Source: Actinokineospora pegani
GTDB taxonomy: Bacteria; Actinomycetota; Actinomycetes; Mycobacteriales; Pseudonocardiaceae
DNA length: 64,000 nt
Assembly (NCBI RefSeq): GCF_009745975.1
Contig: NZ_WHOL01000098.1
Span: 208,567-272,566, forward strand
Reading direction: 5' to 3'
Shown: in pieces, positions 36,175-44,647 of the stretch
Numbering within the stretch: position 1 is the stretch's first letter
Layout: every line of letters starts with the position of its first letter
Made by a program: the position numbers and the translations under genes
Notes under the pieces: generated by a model
What the model was told of the DNA's origin: nothing
Seen by the model: the letters and a program-made list of their open reading frames with translations, nothing else
Databases searched by the model: none

Positions 36175-36208
36175 CCCGAGCCGTCCCCGGACCCGGGGGC
36201 GGCTCGGG
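36175..36208. terminator. bidirectional hairpin terminator
   Basis: Stem 36175-36189 with 36194-36208, 15 bp with one G:T/C:G difference and a 4-nt loop, between the convergent ESX-island end and wbbL. It would stop transcription from both sides. Confidence 0.75.
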
Positions 36209-36235
36209 TCGTCGAGCGGGCCACGCGTGTCCGGC

Positions 36236-37102
36236 TCAGCGGGACTGGATCTTCAACCGGGCCGTCAGCCCCGCCTTCACCGCGGCCCTGACCGGCGCCC
36301 ACCGCGCGCCCTGGTGGCGGTCGGCGATGTAGCGGTAGGCCGAGTCGTGGTGCGCGGCGAGCATCGCCGTCGACGCCTTGGCCGTCGAGACCCCCTGGAT
36401 GTGCATCACCACGGCGGTGGGGACGTAGACGTTCTGCCAGCCCGCGTTGCCCAGCCGCTCCCCTAGGTCGACGTCCTCGAAGTACATGAAGTAGCGCGGG
36501 TCGAACCCGTCCACCGAGTCGAACGCCTCCCGCCGGAACAACTGGCAGGACCCCGACAGCCACCCCGCGACCCGCTCGGACACATCGGTCGCGGACTGCT
36601 TGTACGCCGTGGTCCACGGGTTCGACGGCCACACCTTGCCCAACACCCCGTGCCCGATCCCCTTGCCCAACGAGGGGACCTCCCGCGCCGACGGGTACAC
36701 CACCCCGTCCCGCTCGGTGATCAGCGGCCCGAACGCCCCCCCGCGCGGCCACCGCCCCGCGGCCGCGAGGAGCTCGTCGAGCGACCCGGGCCCCCACTCG
36801 AGGTCGGGATTGGCCACGACCACCCAGCCGAACTCCGCCCCCAACTCGGCGATCCCCCGGTTGGCCCCGCCGCCGTAGCCCAGGTTGCCCCCGGTCCGCA
36901 CCAGGTCCACGTGCTCGTGCGCCTCGGCCGCGGCCTCGGGAGCCCCGTCGGTGGACCCGTTGTCGGCGAGGATGACGCGCGGCGAACGGGTGGTCGCCCC
37001 GGCCAGGGTGCCGATGAAGTTCTCCAGCGTCTCACCGGGCGAATAGGTCACGGTCACCACGGCCAGCTCGTCGCCATAGCGGGTCTCACCAGAGGCAGTC
37101 AC
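36236..37102 (-). CDS. wbbL: WbbL-type rhamnosyltransferase
   Basis: 288 residues. AVVTVTYSPGETLENFIGTL, LADNGSTDGAPEAAAE, VANPDLEWGPGSLDELLAAAGRWPRGGAFGPLI, VYPSAREVPSL, WLSGSCQLFRREAFDSVDGFDPRYFMYFEDVDLGERL and VYVPTAVVMHI follow the mycobacterial WbbL closely. WbbL adds rhamnose to decaprenyl-PP-GlcNAc, making the linker that joins arabinogalactan to peptidoglycan; here the same role is inferred. GTG 37102 with AATGGT 5 nt upstream, a possible leaderless start. The rml genes supplying dTDP-rhamnose lie 4 kb away. Confidence 0.92.
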   Translation of the reverse strand: MTASGETRYGDELAVVTVTYSPGETLENFIGTLAGATTRSPRVILADNGSTDGAPEAAAEAHEHVDLVRTGGNLGYGGGANRGIAELGAEFGWVVVANPDLEWGPGSLDELLAAAGRWPRGGAFGPLITERDGVVYPSAREVPSLGKGIGHGVLGKVWPSNPWTTAYKQSATDVSERVAGWLSGSCQLFRREAFDSVDGFDPRYFMYFEDVDLGERLGNAGWQNVYVPTAVVMHIQGVSTAKASTAMLAAHHDSAYRYIADRHQGARWAPVRAAVKAGLTARLKIQSR

Positions 37103-37176
37103 GGCAGACCATTCTGCCGGCGTCGCACACCCGCCCTGTCCTTGCCCTCGCAGCCCGGCGCGACGATCCCCGTCTC

Positions 37177-38334
37177 TCAGCGCCGACGACGATGCCGGAC
37201 GACGGCGTGCCCGTAGGCGACCCGGTGCCCCTCCGCGCACTGCCCCCAGCTGAACTCCTTCGCCCGCCGCTGCGCCGCCGCGGCCAGGTCCGCGCGCCGC
37301 GCCCCGTCGTCGAGCAGCTCCCCCACCGCCGCCCCGATGTCGCCCGCGTCCACCCCGCAGTAGGCCACCGCGTCGCCGCCGACCTCGGGCAGCGACAGCC
37401 GCCGGGTGGTCAGCACGCTGGCCCCGCACGCCATCGCCTCCAACACCGGCAGCCCGAAGCCCTCGCCGAGCGACGGGTAGGCCACCAGCGCCGCCCCGCC
37501 GAGGAAGCCCGCCAGGTGCTCGAACGGCAGGTACCCGGCACGGATCACCCGCACCCGGTGCGGCACCGAGTCCAGCGCCCGCTCCACCTGCCGGTCCCAC
37601 CCGGGCTGCCCGGCCAGCACCAGCGTCGGCGGCTCCGGCCTGCCCTGGCAGGCGGCGGCGAACCCGCGGATCAGGGCGGGCACGTTCTTGCGCGGCTCCA
37701 GGGCGCCGAGGAAGGCCACGTAGTCGCCGTCGTCGAGGCCGATCTCGGCGCGGGCGGCGGCGACCTCGGCCTGCGTGGGCGGGTGGAAGCGGTCGACGTC
37801 CACGCCGTGCTGGATCACCGCGAGCTGCCCGGGGTTGGCGCCCGCGACCCGGGACAGCTCGGTGGCGGTGGCGACGCTGGGGACCACGCACAGGCTGGCC
37901 CGGACCAGCGAGGTGCGGGTCCAGGCGCGGAAGAAGCGGGCCTTGATCGAGTGGTGCAGGACCGGGTCGGTGAAGAACGTGGCGTCGTGCAGGGTCACCA
38001 CCGAGGCGGCCTGCGCGGCCAGCGGCAGCGTGTAGTGCGGGGAGTGCAGGACGTCGACGCCGAGCCTGCGGACCAGCCGGGGCAGGGTGGTCTGCTCCCA
38101 GGTCAGGCGCGCGGTGCGGGTGGACACCGACTCCGAGGTGGGCACGACCCGAGCCCGCGGCGCCAGCGCGGCGTACAGCCCGGCGTCCCGCGGCTGGCAG
38201 ACGACGCTCAGCGCCCCTCCGTCGGCGGCCCCGTCCGCGGCGAGCGCCGCGACGAGCGAGTCGACGTACCGGCCGACCCCGCCCCGGTCGGCGGGAACGG
38301 CGGTCGCGTCGATCAGCACGCGGGGGTCGGCCAC
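37177..38334 (-). CDS. GT4 glycosyltransferase
   Basis: 385 residues: VLIDATAVPADRGGVGRYVDSLVAAL at the N-terminus, VLHSPHYTLPLAAQAASVVTLHDATFF, then VIQHGVDVDRFHPP, YVAFLGALEPRKNVPALIRGFAAA and SLGEGFGLPVLEAMACGASVL with EX7E. This is the mannosyltransferase-like GT4 branch. GTG at 38334 preferred because TACTCT lies 6 nt upstream and the following residues fit the first strand; the frame is open much further but that extension is Arg/Gly-rich. Paralogous to the 38752 and 30348 enzymes. Confidence 0.88.
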   Translation of the reverse strand: MADPRVLIDATAVPADRGGVGRYVDSLVAALAADGAADGGALSVVCQPRDAGLYAALAPRARVVPTSESVSTRTARLTWEQTTLPRLVRRLGVDVLHSPHYTLPLAAQAASVVTLHDATFFTDPVLHHSIKARFFRAWTRTSLVRASLCVVPSVATATELSRVAGANPGQLAVIQHGVDVDRFHPPTQAEVAAARAEIGLDDGDYVAFLGALEPRKNVPALIRGFAAACQGRPEPPTLVLAGQPGWDRQVERALDSVPHRVRVIRAGYLPFEHLAGFLGGAALVAYPSLGEGFGLPVLEAMACGASVLTTRRLSLPEVGGDAVAYCGVDAGDIGAAVGELLDDGARRADLAAAAQRRAKEFSWGQCAEGHRVAYGHAVVRHRRRR

Positions 38335-38340
38335 CGACCA

Positions 38341-38346
38341 AGAGTA
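38341..38346 (-). promoter_or_regulatory. -10 box of the 38334 glycosyltransferase
   Basis: TACTCT on the minus strand, 6 nt before GTG 38334, no Shine-Dalgarno. Confidence 0.5.
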
Positions 38347-38611
38347 CGACGCTGCCTTTTGCTGATGCCCACGAACGCGTGAACTTCCACCACGACCGGG
38401 TCCACCCCCTTCACGCGCCCCTCCCCCGCCCCGAGACCGCGGCACCCCAGACGATCTCATCACCAAGATCAAAACCAACCGGGCCCACCGGGCCACCACA
38501 CCCACGACGAGGTTCACCCAGACGCAGCACCCACCCGACTCGACGACCCGCACCCAGACGAAGACGACAACACCAGTCGCGCAGTCACCTCGTCCAGACC
38601 AGCAGGGCCCG

Positions 38612-38690
38612 CGCACCGCAACCAGGCTCAACCTGCCTTGGCAGCGCACACTCCAGGTGCGACCACCCACCGACTCCACGCGAAGGCAAC
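38612..38690 (-). repeat. decayed copy of a glycosyltransferase 3' end
   Basis: Aligns with 38738-38815 (the last codons and downstream flank of the next gene) at about three quarters identity, offset 126 bp; both share AACCAGGCTCAACC-like and CCAGGTGC blocks. It looks like a partial tandem duplication now drifting. Confidence 0.6.
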
Positions 38691-38751
38691 GGCACAGCCA
38701 CTCAGGCCCCGCGCGACACACCCACAAAGTCACCACGCGCCACGACCAGGC

Positions 38752-39879
38752 TCAACCAGCCTTCGCCGCGTGCAGCCCCAGGTGCAACCGCCACACCGAC
38801 TCAGCAGCATGCGCCCACGTGAACGTCGCGGCACGGGCCCGTCCCCGGTCCACCATCGCCGCCGCCCGCTCAGGCGACCCGATCACCGAGACGAGCACCC
38901 TGGCCAGGTCCGCCGAGTCCCCCCGCACCGCCGACTCGCCCGCCCCACCCGCCACCTCGACCAGCGCCGGGGCGTCGGAGTGCACGACCGGCACGCCCGC
39001 CGCCATCGCCTCGAGGACCGGCAGGCCGAACCCCTCGGCCCGGCTCGGGGCGGCCAGCACCGTCGCCCGGTGCAGGACGACCGACAGCTCGGCGTCGGTG
39101 AGCTGGCCCAAGGCCCGCAGCCGACCGGGCGGCAGGCCGTGCTGGGCGGCCAGCGCGCGCAGGTCCACCCCGCCCCAGCCCATCGGGCCGACGGTCACCA
39201 GGGGCAGGTCGGGCGCCTCCGGGCCCGCCATCGCCGCGATCAGCACGTCGAGGCCCTTGCGCGGCTCGACGGTCCCGACCGCCAGCACGTAGGCCGAGGG
39301 CAGCTTCAGCTCGCGCACCACCCGCTCCACCACGTCCTCCGGCGGCGCGGTGCGCAGCACGTCCGGCACCCCGTGCCCGACGACGTGCACCTGGGCCGGG
39401 CCGGGGGCGTGCTCGGCCAGCTCGGCGGCGACGGAGTCGGTGGGGACCACGAGCGCGTCGGCCCGTTGGGCCGCTCGCCGGATCACCGCCCGGTGCCAGG
39501 CCGCGCCGCGCGGCGTCAGCGTCTCGGGGTGGGTGAAGGGCACGGTGTCGTGCACCGTCACCACCAGCACCTTCCCCCGGCGCGGGGTGGCGGGCGCCAG
39601 CGGCGTCGGGGCGTGCACGGTGTCGCCCCCCGGCCACAGCGGCAGCCCGTACTCCCAGGCCAGCGTCAGCGCGCGGCGCGGCAGCGACAGGGCCCGCGCG
39701 GCGCCGAGCCCGGACACCCGGGCGGGCTCCGGGTCCCGGTGGCGGGCGGCCACACCGGTGACCGACCACCCCTGCGGCGCGGTCCCGGCCAACGCCGAGG
39801 CCAGCTCCCGCGTGTAGCGGCCGGTCCCCCCGGGGACGGGCGCGAGCAACTGCTCGGTGAGCACGACGAGCTCAGGCAC
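38752..39879 (-). CDS. GT4 glycosyltransferase
   Basis: 375 residues. VVLTEQLLAPVPGGTGRYTRELASAL, VHAPTPLAPATPRRGKVLVVTVHDTVPF, then VHVVGHGVPDVLRTAP, YVLAVGTVEPRKGLDVLIAAM and SRAEGFGLPVLEAMAAGVPVV (EX7E). Intact GT4 with both Rossmann domains. GTG start. Closest resemblance in the window is to 37177. The end of this gene is echoed in the gap behind it. Divergent from the 39940 GT2 gene with 60 bp between starts. Confidence 0.88.
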   Translation of the reverse strand: MPELVVLTEQLLAPVPGGTGRYTRELASALAGTAPQGWSVTGVAARHRDPEPARVSGLGAARALSLPRRALTLAWEYGLPLWPGGDTVHAPTPLAPATPRRGKVLVVTVHDTVPFTHPETLTPRGAAWHRAVIRRAAQRADALVVPTDSVAAELAEHAPGPAQVHVVGHGVPDVLRTAPPEDVVERVVRELKLPSAYVLAVGTVEPRKGLDVLIAAMAGPEAPDLPLVTVGPMGWGGVDLRALAAQHGLPPGRLRALGQLTDAELSVVLHRATVLAAPSRAEGFGLPVLEAMAAGVPVVHSDAPALVEVAGGAGESAVRGDSADLARVLVSVIGSPERAAAMVDRGRARAATFTWAHAAESVWRLHLGLHAAKAG

Positions 39880-39927
39880 GGCCTCACCCTTTCACGACGG
39901 GCTCGACCTGGGAACGAGGGCGCGCGC

Positions 39928-39933
39928 TACGGT
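39928..39933 (+). promoter_or_regulatory. -10 box of the 39940 glycosyltransferase
   Basis: TACGGT, 6 nt before GTG 39940, no Shine-Dalgarno. Confidence 0.5.
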
Positions 39934-39939
39934 TCGTCC

Positions 39940-40848
39940 GTGCGCACGACGGTGGTGGTGGTGACCTGGCGGGGCCGCGGGCACCTGGCCGACTGCCTGA
40001 CGGCCCTGGCGGCGCAAACCCGTCCACACAGGACGGTCGTGGTGGACAACGCCTCCACCGACGGCAGCGCCGCCATCGCCGCCTCGTTCGCCGACGTCGA
40101 GGTGGTCCGCCTCCAGCGCAACCAGGGGTACGCGGGCGCCCTCGCGGCCGTCGAGCCCACCGTGACCACGGAGTTCACCGCCTGGCTCAACGACGACGCG
40201 GTCCCGGCCACCGGCTGGCTCGCCGCCCTGGAGGACGCCATGGCCCCAGCCGTCGGCGCCGCCAGCGCCCTCCTGCGCCGCCCGGACGGCACGGTCCAGT
40301 CGACGGGCGTCGGCCTGACCTCCCGCGGCTACGGCTTCGACCTGACCACGGCCCCGGTCTTCGGCTTCTGCGGCGGCGCGGCCCTGGTCCGCACGTCGGC
40401 TCTGTCGCAGGCAGGCGGGACCCCCGCCGACTTCTTCTGCTACTACGAGGACACCGACGTCTCCTGGCGGCTGCGCCTCGCGGGCTGGGACATCGTGTCC
40501 GTGCCGGAGGCCGAGGTCCTGCACGCCCACGGCGCGACCTCGCGGCTGGGCTCGCGGCGGTTCCACCGCTGGAACGAGCGCAACCGGCTGGTCATGCTGC
40601 TGCGCTGCGCACCGCTGCGGGTGGCGTTCGCCGAGCTGGCCCGCTTCCTCGTCACCACGGTGACAGCCCTGGTCAGACGCCCCGAGGGGGCCAACTTCCG
40701 CCCGGGTCTGCGGCTGCGGGTCCTCGCCGAGGTCGTGCTCCGCCTCCCCCGCGCCCTGGCCGCCCGCCGGCGCGGCGACCGCCGCGCCGACCTCTGGCGC
40801 ACCTGGGCGGGCACGCGCCCGCAGGGGCAGGCTCAGGCGGGCCGGTAG
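39940..40848 (+). CDS. GT2 glycosyltransferase
   Basis: 302 residues. TTVVVVTWRGRGHLADCLTAL, VVVDNASTDGSAAIAASF, WLNDDAVPATGWLAAL (DXD-like DD), FGFCGGAALVRTSAL, and FFCYYEDTDVSWRLRLAGWDIVSVPEAEVLHAHG define a rhamnosyltransferase-like GT2. The C-terminal RNRLVMLLRCAPLRVAFAEL helix may touch the membrane. GTG 39940 has TACGGT 6 nt upstream. Overlaps convergent rmlD by 16 bp. Confidence 0.9.
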   Translation: MRTTVVVVTWRGRGHLADCLTALAAQTRPHRTVVVDNASTDGSAAIAASFADVEVVRLQRNQGYAGALAAVEPTVTTEFTAWLNDDAVPATGWLAALEDAMAPAVGAASALLRRPDGTVQSTGVGLTSRGYGFDLTTAPVFGFCGGAALVRTSALSQAGGTPADFFCYYEDTDVSWRLRLAGWDIVSVPEAEVLHAHGATSRLGSRRFHRWNERNRLVMLLRCAPLRVAFAELARFLVTTVTALVRRPEGANFRPGLRLRVLAEVVLRLPRALAARRRGDRRADLWRTWAGTRPQGQAQAGR

Positions 40849-41741
40849 GCGGCGGCGTCCTCGGCGAAGGCGGCCGACAGGGCCTCGCGCCAGGGGCGCA
40901 GCGGGGGCAGGCCGGCCTCCGCCCACGCCCGCCCCGACAGCACCGAGTACGCGGGCCGGGCGGCAGGCGTCGGGTAGTCCGCCGTCGTGCACGGGGAGAC
41001 CCGGGCGGGGTCCGCGCCGAGCTCCTCGAAGACGGCCCTGGCGAAACCGCACCAGGTCGTCTCCCCCGCGCCGGTGGCGTGCAGGACGCGCGCGGCCGGG
41101 CCCCGGCCCGCGGTGGCGCGGGCGGCGAGTTCGACGAGACCGGCGGCCAGGTCCCTGGTCCAGGTGGGCGCGCCGCGCTGGTCGTCCACCACGGACAACC
41201 GGTCGCGGGTGGACTCGAGGCGGGCCATGGTCTTGACGAAGTTGGCGCCGTGGGCGCCGTAGACCCAGGCGGTGCGCACGATCCAGGAGCGGGCGCCGGA
41301 GCGCAGGACGGCCTGCTCCCCGGCCAGCTTCGTCGCCCCGTAGACCGACTTCGGGCCGGTCTCGTCGTCGACCTCGTAGGGCCGGTCGGCGTCGCCGGGG
41401 AAGACGTAGTCGGTGGAGACGTGGATCAGCGGCAGGCCGCGCGAGGAGCACGCGGCGGCCAGCACCCTGGGCCCGTCGACGTTGACCGCGTAGGCCCGCG
41501 CCCGGTCGGACTCCGCCTTGTCGACCGCGGTGTAGGCGGCGGCGTTGACCACCGCGGCGGTGTCGCCGCGCGCCGCGGCGGCCTTGGCGAACGCGGACAC
41601 GGCCGCGATCACCGCCCTGGTCTGGGTCAGGTCCAGCGCGGCGGAGTCCTCGGCCCGCACGAGCAGGTCGGGGCCTGCCAGCGCGGCCAGCTCGCGGCCG
41701 AGCTGGCCGGAGCCGCCGGGGACGAGAAGGGCGAGGGCCAC
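40833..41741 (-). CDS. rmlD: dTDP-4-dehydrorhamnose reductase
   Basis: Last step of dTDP-L-rhamnose synthesis. 302 residues, short-chain dehydrogenase fold. NADPH loop LLVPGGSGQLGREL; VVNAAAYTAVDKAESD; LIHVSTDYVFPGDADRPY with the catalytic Thr/Tyr/Lys set continued in PKSVYGATKLAGEQAV; IVRTAWVYGAHGANFVKTM. GTG start 3 bp after the rmlB stop. rmlA and rmlC are not in the window, as in mycobacteria. Confidence 0.95.
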   Translation of the reverse strand: MALALLVPGGSGQLGRELAALAGPDLLVRAEDSAALDLTQTRAVIAAVSAFAKAAAARGDTAAVVNAAAYTAVDKAESDRARAYAVNVDGPRVLAAACSSRGLPLIHVSTDYVFPGDADRPYEVDDETGPKSVYGATKLAGEQAVLRSGARSWIVRTAWVYGAHGANFVKTMARLESTRDRLSVVDDQRGAPTWTRDLAAGLVELAARATAGRGPAARVLHATGAGETTWCGFARAVFEELGADPARVSPCTTADYPTPAARPAYSVLSGRAWAEAGLPPLRPWREALSAAFAEDAAAYRPA

Positions 41742-41744
41742 CGC

Positions 41745-42734
41745 TCAGCCCCCGATGGCGGCGCGGCGCATGAGCGGCTCCCACCAGGCCCGGTTGTCCA
41801 CGTACCACTTGACCGTGTCGGCCAGGCCCTGCTGGAACGGCACCCGCGGCGCGTAGCCCAGCTCGGTGGAGATCTTGGTGATGTCGACCGAGTAGCGGCG
41901 GTCGTGCGCCAAGCGGTCGACGACCGGCTGGATGAACGACTCGTCGCGGTCGGTGGCCCGCAGCAGCAGGGTGGTCAGCTCGCGGTTGGTCAGCTCGGTG
42001 CCGCCGCCGATGTTGTAGACCTCGCCCGCGCGCCCGCCGTCGGCGACGAGCTGGATGCCGTGGCAGTGGTCGTCGACGTGCAGCCAGTCGCGCACGTTGA
42101 GGCCGTCGCCGTAGAGCGGGATCTTCTTCCCGTCGATCAGGTTCGTGGTGAACAGCGGGATGACCTTCTCCGGGAACTGGTACGGCCCATAGTTGTTCGA
42201 GCACCGGGTGACGCAGACCGGCAGGCCGTGGGTGCGCTCGTAGGAGCGGGCGATCAGGTCGGAGGACGCCTTCGACGCCGAGTACGGCGAGTTCGGCTCC
42301 AGCGGGTGCGTCTCGGGCCAGGAGCCCTCGTCGATCGAGCCGTACACCTCGTCGGTCGAGACGTGCACGAACTTGGCCACCCCCGCGTCGAGCGCGGCCT
42401 GCAGCAGGGTCTGGGTGCCGAGCACGTTGGTCACCACGAAGTCCGACGCCCCCGCGATCGAGCGGTCCACGTGCGACTCGGCGGCGAAGTGCACGACCAG
42501 GTCGACGCCCGCCATCGCCGCCCGCACCAGCGCGGCGTCGCAGATGTCGCCCTCGACGAACCGCAGCCGGTCACTGTCCGCGACCGGGTCGAGGTTCGCC
42601 CGGTTCCCCGCGTAGGTGAGCTTGTCGAGCACCACGACCTCGGCGTCGGCCAGCGTCGGGTACGCCCCGCCCACCGCCTGCCGCACGTAGTGCGAGCCGA
42701 TGAACCCGGCCCCGCCTGTCACCAACACGCGCAT
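41745..42734 (-). CDS. rmlB: dTDP-glucose 4,6-dehydratase
   Basis: Second step of dTDP-rhamnose synthesis. 329 residues. VLVTGGAGFIGSHYVRQ binds NAD; VVHFAAESHVDRSI, HVSTDEVYGSIDEGSWPETHPLEPNSPYSASKASSDL carries the TDE and YSASK catalytic residues; TRCSNNYGPYQFPEKVIPLF and VRDWLHVDDHCHGI complete the signature. All expected residues are present. Translated with rmlD. Starts ATG with AAGGA about 12 nt upstream. Confidence 0.97.
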   Translation of the reverse strand: MRVLVTGGAGFIGSHYVRQAVGGAYPTLADAEVVVLDKLTYAGNRANLDPVADSDRLRFVEGDICDAALVRAAMAGVDLVVHFAAESHVDRSIAGASDFVVTNVLGTQTLLQAALDAGVAKFVHVSTDEVYGSIDEGSWPETHPLEPNSPYSASKASSDLIARSYERTHGLPVCVTRCSNNYGPYQFPEKVIPLFTTNLIDGKKIPLYGDGLNVRDWLHVDDHCHGIQLVADGGRAGEVYNIGGGTELTNRELTTLLLRATDRDESFIQPVVDRLAHDRRYSVDITKISTELGYAPRVPFQQGLADTVKWYVDNRAWWEPLMRRAAIGG

Positions 42735-42933
42735 CTAGCGTCCACCGTCCTTGATCGCGCCACCTGGGCCCCCGGTCGGCGCCGAGTCTTCCATGCCCCG
42801 TTCCGGCCTCGCTCCGTGCTTGGCCTTACCCCCGTTCGATCACGGTGTGTCTCCAAGAGTGATGTCCGGCGTGCTCTCAGCTCAGCCTGGGTAACCTGTT
42901 CAGGGGACAGCATGGGGACGGGGAGGAGCGTGC

Positions 42934-44547
42934 GTGGACGAGCGTGCGCAAGCGGTGAACGACTCCGGCGGCCCGGACGGGCCGGGGGAGCCCGCCACCG
43001 GGCCGTGGTGGCTGCGCGCGGGCAGCACCCTGGTCAAGTCGCTGGCCGCCGTGGTGTCGGCCGCCGTCGTGGCGGGCACCGGGTACGGCTGGTGGACCTT
43101 CGGCGACATCGACGACGGGACGGCGACCACGGACGTGATCGACGCCCGGCCCGGGGACACCGGGCCGGTGCCGCTCGACGGCGCGGTCGACATCCTGCTG
43201 GTGGGCATCGACAGCCGCACCGACTCGTTCGGCAACCCGCTGCCCGAGGAGGTCCTGTCGATGCTCAACGGAGGCAAGGCCGACGGCGAGCGCAACACCG
43301 ACACGATGATCCTGGTGCACATCCCGGTCGACGGCCGCCGCGCGGTGGCGTTCTCCTTCCCGCGCGACTCCTGGGTCGACATCGGCGAGGGCTTCGGCAA
43401 GCGCAAGCTCAACTCGGCGTTCGTCTACGCCTACAACGACACCCGCAAGACCCTGGTCGAGCAGGGCGTGGCCGAGGCGGAGGCGGAGAAGCAGGCCACG
43501 GTCGCGGGCCGCAAGAACCTGCTGTCGTCCGTCGAGCGGCTCGTCGGCGGCGCGGTGACCATCGACCGCTACGCCGAGGTCAACCTGGCCAGCTTCTACG
43601 AGGTCACCAAGGCCATCGGCGGCGTCGACGTGTGCCTGAACAACGCCGTGCGCGAGATCCGGTCCGGAGCGGACTTCCCGGCGGGCAGGCAGTCGGTGTC
43701 GGGCAAGCAGGCGCTGGCGTTCGTGCGGCAGCGCTACGGCCTGCCCAACGGCGACCTGGACCGGATCGTGCGCCAGCAGGCGTTCCTGGCCGCGCTGGCG
43801 AACAAGGTGCTGTCCGCGGAGATGCTCACCGACCCGTCCAAGGCCAGGCAGCTCGTCGAGGCCGTGCAGAAGTCGGTCGTGCTCTCCTCGAACTGGAACC
43901 TGAGCACCTTCGCCAGCCAGATGCAGGGCCTGTCCGGCGGCAACATCGATTTCGTGACGGTCCCCAACCACGGCGACGCCAAGATCGGCGGCGCCGACGT
44001 GATCAAGGTGGTGCCGGCGGAGGTCGCCGCCTTCGTCCGCGACCGCACCGAGTCCGCCGATGACGAGGCCGAGGCCACGACCGGCGGCCCCGCCGCCACG
44101 CCGACCCCGCCGAGCACGACCCAGCCGCCCCCCGCCGCCGACCCGGACGTGCGGGTGGACGTGCGCAACGGCTCGAACACCAGCGGCATCGCCCTCACGG
44201 CCCTCAACACCCTCGTGGCGGCCGGGTTCGCCGCGGGCGAGGTGGGCGACTCCACCGTCCGCACCAGCTCGGTGATCCAGCACGCCCCCGGCGACCTGGC
44301 CAAGGCGCAGGCCGTCGGCGCGGCGCTGGGCAGCACGTTCGGTTACGAGGAGAACGCGGCCCTGGCCGTCGACCGCGTCCGGGTCGTGCTGGGCACGAAC
44401 TACCGCACCAGCACCGCCACCGATGACTCCGGTGGGCTGTTCAGCTCGCAACGTTCACCCGATCGAAGGACATCGAGCGCGGCCCCAGGCACCAGCGTCG
44501 CCCCGCCGGTCACCATCGATGCGGGCAGCGTGCCCTGCGTGAACTGA
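42934..44547 (+). CDS. LytR-CpsA-Psr (LCP) ligase with LytR_C domain
   Basis: LCP enzymes move undecaprenyl/decaprenyl-linked glycans onto peptidoglycan. 537 residues: short cytoplasmic part, one span at about 34-55, LCP domain about 85-320 with DILLVGIDSRTDSF, NTDTMILVHIP, AFSFPRDSWVDIG, LNSAFVYAYN, DRYAEVNLASFYEV and NGDLDRIVRQQAFL. A Pro/Thr linker, then a LytR_C domain (about 400-490, VRVDVRNGSNTSGIAL). GTG with GGGAGGAG 5 nt before; TAACCT at 42892-42897 is the likely -10. Divergent from rmlBD; same place as mycobacterial Lcp1 (Rv3267). Confidence 0.93.
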   Translation: MDERAQAVNDSGGPDGPGEPATGPWWLRAGSTLVKSLAAVVSAAVVAGTGYGWWTFGDIDDGTATTDVIDARPGDTGPVPLDGAVDILLVGIDSRTDSFGNPLPEEVLSMLNGGKADGERNTDTMILVHIPVDGRRAVAFSFPRDSWVDIGEGFGKRKLNSAFVYAYNDTRKTLVEQGVAEAEAEKQATVAGRKNLLSSVERLVGGAVTIDRYAEVNLASFYEVTKAIGGVDVCLNNAVREIRSGADFPAGRQSVSGKQALAFVRQRYGLPNGDLDRIVRQQAFLAALANKVLSAEMLTDPSKARQLVEAVQKSVVLSSNWNLSTFASQMQGLSGGNIDFVTVPNHGDAKIGGADVIKVVPAEVAAFVRDRTESADDEAEATTGGPAATPTPPSTTQPPPAADPDVRVDVRNGSNTSGIALTALNTLVAAGFAAGEVGDSTVRTSSVIQHAPGDLAKAQAVGAALGSTFGYEENAALAVDRVRVVLGTNYRTSTATDDSGGLFSSQRSPDRRTSSAAPGTSVAPPVTIDAGSVPCVN

Positions 44548-44647
44548 CCACCAACATCACGATCCGTGGTCGACTCCGGCAAACCCGCCCGGTCCCACCG
44601 CGCGCGCTGCAACCCTGGGAGTGACAGTGACGCGCGAGGAGGAGCCA

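Larger units (their letters stand above)
38335..38751. other. 417-bp gap without a supportable gene
   Basis: No open frame here has protein-like composition; the plus-strand readings are Pro/Arg/His/Thr-rich artefacts. The gap holds the 38341-38346 promoter and, at 38612-38690, an imperfect copy of the next gene's 3' end. Confidence 0.6.

Noticed and set aside
38379..38822. 147-residue plus-strand frame in the 417-bp gap
   Set aside because: Pro/Arg/Thr-rich, no ribosome-binding site, overlaps the antisense end of a glycosyltransferase.
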